Assembly: GCA_938042205.1 (NCBI GenBank)
Contig: CALIRS010000050.1
Location: 1-10,677, forward strand
Origin: an uncultured bacterium
GTDB taxonomy: Bacteria; Actinomycetota; Aquicultoria; SKW223
Direction of reading: 5' to 3'
DNA length: 10,677 nucleotides
The number at the start of each line of letters is the position of its first letter. The first letter of the stretch is position 1. The notes below the pieces were generated by a model. It had not been told where the DNA came from. It did no database searches and saw only the letters and a list, made by a program, of their open reading frames with translations. The translations under genes and the position numbers were made by a program. This document shows positions 7,311 through 10,677 of this stretch, one piece after another.

Positions 7311-7727
7311 ATGGTTTACCAGGAGAACTTAAGAATACAAACAAGGCAAGGCCCATCATTTGAAGATATAACTTCGAAAATTAATGACGTCGTCAGTAAG
7401 TCGGGAATTAAACAGGGTATAGTAAACGTTTTTTTAAGCGGCACCACCGCTGCAATTCTTATTAACGAAAACGAATCTGGTTTAAAAGCTGACCTTGAGT
7501 TGCTCTTTGAAGAAATAATTCCAGAAAAAAGAAAGTGGAATCATAATGCCACCTGGGGTGAAGGGAATGCTCATTCTCATCTTCGTTCTCTATTTATTGG
7601 AGGTTCTCTAACTATACCGTTGAAGCAGGGTAGTTTAACATTAGGCACCTGGCAAAGTATCCTGCTTTTAGAACTGGATGTGAGAAGCAGAGAAAGAAAT
7701 TTAGTGATTACTGTAATAGGAGCATAG
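7311..7727 (+). CDS. yjbQ: YjbQ / UPF0047 family protein
   Basis: The 138-residue protein is a clear member of the small UPF0047 (YjbQ) family. Members form compact trimers; some have been reported to have weak thiamine-phosphate synthase activity, but the physiological role is unsettled. Conserved features are SGTTAAI (43-49), TWGEGNAHSHLRS (81-93) with the likely metal-binding His88 and His90, IGGSLTIP (96-103), LGTWQ (111-115) and RSRER (125-129). The ATG at 7311 gives the usual MVYQE start. No Shine-Dalgarno sequence precedes it, although the gene lies 13 nt after the previous stop, so translation may depend on reinitiation. The stop codon lies within the ribosome binding site of the phosphorylase gene, which places it in the same operon as nucleoside salvage. 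Confidence 0.93.
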   Translation: MVYQENLRIQTRQGPSFEDITSKINDVVSKSGIKQGIVNVFLSGTTAAILINENESGLKADLELLFEEIIPEKRKWNHNATWGEGNAHSHLRSLFIGGSLTIPLKQGSLTLGTWQSILLLELDVRSRERNLVITVIGA

Positions 7728-7731
7728 GAGG
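7726..7731 (+). promoter_or_regulatory. Ribosome binding site of the phosphorylase gene, overlapping the yjbQ stop
   Basis: AGGAGG is a full anti-16S match 9 nt before the ATG at 7741. It overlaps the last two bases of the yjbQ stop codon, which ties the two genes together translationally. Confidence 0.7.
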
Positions 7732-7740
7732 ACCAAAAAT

Positions 7741-8517
7741 ATGGCAATTGCAATCATAGGCGGAAGTGGCTTTTCTAAGAAGGAATTTTTTAATCTAATT
7801 GATAAAATTGAAGTTGAGACTGAGTTTGGAAAAGCGACTTTATTCGAAGTAAAGCATAAAAAAAAGAGGCTTTATTTTCTTCCGAGACATGGAACAGGCC
7901 ACGTAGTACCTCCTCATCTTATTAATTACAGAGCAAATATCAAAGCTTTAAAGAAAGTGGGGGTATCGAGGATTATTTCTACGACTGCTGTCGGGACGAT
8001 GAATCCATCAATCGAGCCAGGAACATTTGCTATTCCAGATGAATTTATAGATTTTACAAAAAGAAGAGATTCTACTTTTAGCAAAGAAAATTATGTAATC
8101 CATGTTGATTTATCAGAGCCTTTTTGTCCGGAAATAAGAAAAGCAATCCTTATTGCTTTTAAGAGCCGAAATATTGAGGTAACCGAAAAGGCAACTTATG
8201 TGGTTACAGAAGGACCTCGTTTTGAAACTCCTGCGGAGATTAGAGCATTCAGAATTTTAGGGGGGGATGTAGTGGGCATGACCATTTCGCCTGAATGTGT
8301 TCTTGCCAGGGAACTTGAAATCTGCTATGCATCATTGAGCCTTGTAACCAACTATGCAGCAGGAATATCGGAAAAAACTCTTTCGGCTACAGAGGTTGAT
8401 GATATGATGCTTGAAAAAGGAGAAACAATTGTTGAAATCATTTTAAAATCAGTTGACCTTATTCCTGAAAAAGCCCAATGTAAATGTCAAAAAGCGCTTT
8501 TGGAAGCAGAACCTTAG
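7741..8517 (+). CDS. Purine nucleoside phosphorylase of the MTAP family, probably methylthioinosine phosphorylase
   Basis: The 258-residue protein belongs to the trimeric PNP/MTAP family. It has GGSGF (7-11), RHGTGH (49-54) followed by PPHLINYRANI, STTAVGT (80-86), EGPRFET (157-163) and MTISPE (180-185), which bind phosphate and ribose in the family. In human MTAP two aspartates in a DYD motif select adenine; here the aligned residues read TNYAAG (Asn204, Ala206). An asparagine at this place fits a 6-oxopurine base, as in PNPs. With an MTA deaminase gene beside it, the likely reaction is 5'-methylthioinosine plus phosphate to hypoxanthine plus 5-methylthioribose-1-phosphate. Cys247-Lys-Cys249 near the C-terminus is the CxC pattern known to form stabilising disulfides in thermophilic homologues. 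MTA phosphorylase (MtnP) remains the alternative. Confidence 0.92.
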   Translation: MAIAIIGGSGFSKKEFFNLIDKIEVETEFGKATLFEVKHKKKRLYFLPRHGTGHVVPPHLINYRANIKALKKVGVSRIISTTAVGTMNPSIEPGTFAIPDEFIDFTKRRDSTFSKENYVIHVDLSEPFCPEIRKAILIAFKSRNIEVTEKATYVVTEGPRFETPAEIRAFRILGGDVVGMTISPECVLARELEICYASLSLVTNYAAGISEKTLSATEVDDMMLEKGETIVEIILKSVDLIPEKAQCKCQKALLEAEP

Positions 8518-8522
8518 GCTCA

Positions 8523-9839
8523 TTAATTCTCCTGAATTCTGTGGTACCATTTGTCAGCAATTTCAAAAATTCTATCTTCTGTAATATTTTTAAGCTGTCC
8601 TTCGGATACTATGGGTAGCCCATTTACATACACAAAATCAATGTCAGAAGTCTTAGCAGCATAAATGATATGAGAATAATAGTCATATACTGGTTTTAAG
8701 TGAATCTTTTCAAAATTAATAGCGACAAAATCAGCTTTTTTCTCAGGCTCAAGACTTCCGATGCTTTCAGCAGCACCTATGGCATGAGCTCCCAGGATTG
8801 TAGCCATCTTTAAAGCCTCAAATGCAGATACCACTGTCGGGTCTTTGTTAATGATTTTGTGTAGGCGAGCTGCCTCCTGTGCTTCATCAAGAATGCTCAA
8901 ATCATTATTGCTGGAAGCACCGTCTGTACCTAACCCGACATTTATTCCTTTTTTAAGCATCATGGGAACTGGACATATTCCTGTAGCTAATTTCATATTG
9001 GATTGAGGATTATGTGCCACTCCGACATTTCTAGAGGAAAGAATGTCCAGGTCTTCGTCACTAACCCAGTTGACATGAGCCATAATTACCGGAGAACTGT
9101 CAAGGAGTCCAATATCGTTTAGATATTTTACCGGAGTTTTGCCGTAGTCTTTTTTAAAAGATTCAAATTCCCATTTCTCTTCTGCTACATGAATATGTAG
9201 AGGAACGCTATACTTTTCAGCCAGAAGATGGGCTCTCTTTAAAGTATCTTTAGAGCAGGTATAAGGAGAATGAGGGGTGACCATAGGCTTTATAAGAGGA
9301 TCTTTTAGAAAAGCTTTAATTGTTTCTTCAGCTCTTTTAAAACTATCATCTATGGTAGGAGAAATTGGAGTTGGAAAATCAAGAATTCCTTCACCTACGT
9401 ATGCTTTTAACCCTACTTTTCGGGCTGCTTCCGCTACCTTTTGTTCAGCGAAATACATATCTACAAAAGTAGTAACACCGTTTAATGCCATTTCTGCACA
9501 GGCAATCAAACTACCTTCAAATACAAAGTCAGGGCTGACATGCTTTTTTTCCATGGGCCAGATATGGTTTTCAAGCCACTTTTTCAAAGGAAGGTCATCT
9601 GCCAGTCCTCTAAAAAGAACCATAGGTGCGTGGGTGTGAGTATTGATTAAGCCAGGAATTATTACGTGACCTGGGAGATTTAATAACTCCTTGCTCTTAA
9701 AAGGGATTTCCTCACTATATCTTCCACAAGAAATTATGTTTCCATTATCTATTGCTAAAAAACCTGGTTCATAAATATCAGCATTATTGTTCATAGTTAT
9801 CACTGCTCTGGCAATCACTATCAGATCAAATTTTTCCAT
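8523..9839 (-). CDS. mtaD: 5-methylthioadenosine/S-adenosylhomocysteine deaminase (MtaD)
   Basis: This cytoplasmic amidohydrolase deaminates methylthioadenosine to methylthioinosine, and often S-adenosylhomocysteine to S-inosylhomocysteine. Metal ligands typical of the family are visible: His68 and His70 in NTHTHAPM, His217 in HIHVAEE, and Asp306 in GTDGASSNND. Glu220 and His255 (MAHVNW) complete the catalytic site. The 438 residues include the small N- and C-terminal beta-sandwich (for example EPEKKADFVAI at 364-374). The subfamily is the MtaD/SsnA-like branch and not an atrazine-type hydrolase, judged by HAPM and the metal set, though substrate range cannot be proven. The start at 9839 is supported by GGAGG (9845-9849 on the plus strand) 5 nt upstream. 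It converges on the phosphorylase gene with only 5 nt between the stops. Confidence 0.93.
   Translation of the reverse strand: MEKFDLIVIARAVITMNNNADIYEPGFLAIDNGNIISCGRYSEEIPFKSKELLNLPGHVIIPGLINTHTHAPMVLFRGLADDLPLKKWLENHIWPMEKKHVSPDFVFEGSLIACAEMALNGVTTFVDMYFAEQKVAEAARKVGLKAYVGEGILDFPTPISPTIDDSFKRAEETIKAFLKDPLIKPMVTPHSPYTCSKDTLKRAHLLAEKYSVPLHIHVAEEKWEFESFKKDYGKTPVKYLNDIGLLDSSPVIMAHVNWVSDEDLDILSSRNVGVAHNPQSNMKLATGICPVPMMLKKGINVGLGTDGASSNNDLSILDEAQEAARLHKIINKDPTVVSAFEALKMATILGAHAIGAAESIGSLEPEKKADFVAINFEKIHLKPVYDYYSHIIYAAKTSDIDFVYVNGLPIVSEGQLKNITEDRIFEIADKWYHRIQEN
8525..8538. terminator. Small hairpin at the convergent gene ends
   Basis: AATTC (8525-8529), TCCT loop, and GAATT (8534-8538) form a 5-bp AT-rich stem that starts at the mtaD stop codon. 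It is short and lacks a T-run on either strand, so a terminator role is doubtful. I include it because no better terminator is visible between the two convergent transcripts. Confidence 0.2.
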
Positions 9840-9865
9840 AGGAACCTCCAGTTTCTAAGTTTTAA

Positions 9866-9871
9866 TTTATA
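9866..9871 (-). promoter_or_regulatory. Possible -10 element of mtaD
   Basis: On the minus strand this reads TATAAA, about 20 nt before the mtaD ribosome binding site. The matching -35 region (TTTTAT, 17 nt upstream) is weak, so the promoter is tentative. Confidence 0.3.
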
Positions 9872-9878
9872 AGGATGT

Positions 9879-9904
9879 TATCGAAAGTATAAAATATCGA
9901 AAGT
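9879..9904 (+). repeat. 10-bp direct repeat upstream of smc
   Basis: TATCGAAAGT occurs at 9879-9888 and again, identical, at 9895-9904, with a 16-bp period and the AT-rich ATAAAA between. The second copy ends 1 nt before the smc ATG. The repeat includes a possible -10 (TATAAA, 9888-9893) and the only weak ribosome binding sequence (GAAAG) before the gene, so it may be an operator or a duplicated translation-start region. Confidence 0.6.
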
Positions 9905-9905
9905 G

Positions 9906-10677
9906 ATGTTTCTAAAAAGTTTAACCTTAAGAGGTTTCAAATCTTTTGCAAGGAAAACTCATATCGTTTTTGAACCTGGACTTTCGGTGATTATTGGGCC
10001 CAATGGAAGCGGCAAAAGCAATCTTGTAGATGCTGTTCTCTGGGTTTTAGGAGAACAAAATCCTCGTTTTTTGAGAGGAAAATCGATGGTTGATGTCATT
10101 TTTTCCGGAACTGAATTTGAAAAACCGATGCCTTATGCAGAAGTAACGTTAGTTTTTGATAATTCTGATAGGTTTCTTCCGGTTGATGCAAGTGAGGTAT
10201 CTATAAAAAGGCGTTTGATGAGAGAAGGAGACAATACTTATTTTATAAATGAAAAACCCTGTCGATTGCTTGACGTTCATAGCTTGATTTTGAAAGCCAG
10301 ACTGGGGGAGGAACTTCCAGGTATAATTCCTCAGAACAGGCTGGATGACCTGATAAATCCGTCAAGCACAGACTTAAGGGCAATCATTGAGGAAGCAAGT
10401 GGAATAGCTCTTTATAAAAAGAGAAAAGAGAATGCTATCAAAAAATTAGTTTCTGTTGATGAAAAAATAGATAAGCTTTCTATGGTAAAACGGGAGGTAG
10501 ATAGAGAGCTAAAACCTTTGAAGAAGCAGGTAGAAAAAATGAAAGCTGCAATTGAGATGAAAAGAAGTCTGGATGAAATATGGATAAAGCTTAAAGTGAA
10601 TGAACTCGTCTCTCTCGAGGAAAGATGGAATTCCCTTAAAAATGAAGAATCCCTGACTGAATCGACACTTTCTGAAT
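9906..10677 (+). CDS. smc: Chromosome segregation protein SMC, N-terminal part
   Basis: SMC forms the condensin-like ring with ScpA and ScpB that organises and separates chromosomes. The window shows the first 257 residues of roughly 1,150-1,200; the gene runs off the right edge without a stop. The N-terminus MFLKSLTLRGFKSFA is canonical, Walker A GPNGSGKSN is at 31-39, and LRGKSMVDVIFSGTE (56-70) and the INEKPCRLLD segment (114-123) follow. EEASGI at 162-167 ends the N-terminal ATPase lobe, and charged coiled coil begins after about residue 170. The Q-loop region reads IIPQNRLDD (140-148) where most SMCs have GQG or SQG around the glutamine; the glutamine (Gln143) is kept. ATG 9906 is preferred; GTG at 9903 is in frame. 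The gene diverges from mtaD and is not joined to rnc as in many bacteria. Confidence 0.94.
   Translation, partial: MFLKSLTLRGFKSFARKTHIVFEPGLSVIIGPNGSGKSNLVDAVLWVLGEQNPRFLRGKSMVDVIFSGTEFEKPMPYAEVTLVFDNSDRFLPVDASEVSIKRRLMREGDNTYFINEKPCRLLDVHSLILKARLGEELPGIIPQNRLDDLINPSSTDLRAIIEEASGIALYKKRKENAIKKLVSVDEKIDKLSMVKREVDRELKPLKKQVEKMKAAIEMKRSLDEIWIKLKVNELVSLEERWNSLKNEESLTESTLSE

Noticed and set aside
8490..8501. Palindrome AAAAGCGCTTTT near the end of the phosphorylase gene
   Set aside because: It has no loop and lies within coding sequence encoding the conserved C-terminus; it is not a terminator.
9277..9639. Open frame opposite mtaD (120 codons, plus strand)
   Set aside because: It lies fully antisense to conserved amidohydrolase motifs and has no ribosome binding site or recognisable domain.
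1..10677. CRISPR array, tRNA or rRNA gene, insertion sequence or prophage genes
   Set aside because: No spaced repeats, cloverleaf or rRNA-like stretches, transposase motifs or terminal inverted repeats were seen, and the spacers are too short to hide them.

Overview
The window is bacterial chromosomal DNA, AT-rich (about 40% GC by eye) and gene-dense. The organism cannot be named from it. The fab-acpP-rnc order and a nearby smc are seen in Gram-positive-type lineages (Firmicutes, Actinobacteria and relatives). The two-step methylthioadenosine salvage route and a C-terminal CxC in the nucleoside phosphorylase are both common in anaerobes and thermophiles. I infer a deep-branching anaerobe or thermophile, with low confidence.

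Region 1 (1-5391, plus strand) is a tightly packed type II fatty-acid synthesis operon: the 3' part of fabH, then fabD, fabG, acpP, fabF, rnc and an unfamiliar gene. The genes overlap or lie within 31 nt of each other. FabD loads malonyl groups onto the acyl carrier protein, FabH and FabF carry out the condensations, and FabG does the first reduction; the dehydratase and enoyl reductase are not in the window. The last gene (4597-5391) looks like a degenerate PP-loop protein with a GRDS loop and a CxxC...C cysteine set. Directly behind the RNase III gene, it may be an RNA-modifying or sulfur-transfer enzyme.

Region 2 (5392-8517, plus strand) starts with a 122-nt spacer holding an inverted repeat and a possible promoter. 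It continues with a seven-helix membrane protein, a membrane-anchored extracellular protein that looks like a TIM-barrel hydrolase, a YjbQ/UPF0047 protein and a nucleoside phosphorylase of the MTAP/MTIP family. The first two genes overlap by 4 nt and are probably a functional pair.

Region 3 (8523-9839, minus strand) is mtaD, an MTA/SAH deaminase whose 3' end lies 5 nt from that of the phosphorylase gene. Together they make a complete MTA to methylthioinosine to hypoxanthine plus methylthioribose-1-phosphate route.

Region 4 (9906 to the right edge, plus strand) is the 5' end of an SMC chromosome-condensation ATPase gene, divergent from mtaD across a 66-nt spacer. The spacer carries a perfect 10-bp direct repeat next to the smc start codon.

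No RNA gene, insertion sequence, CRISPR array or attachment site was found, and no stretch over 300 nt lacks a gene. Most genes are household enzymes. The least familiar parts are the PP-loop-like gene and the membrane/TIM-barrel pair.
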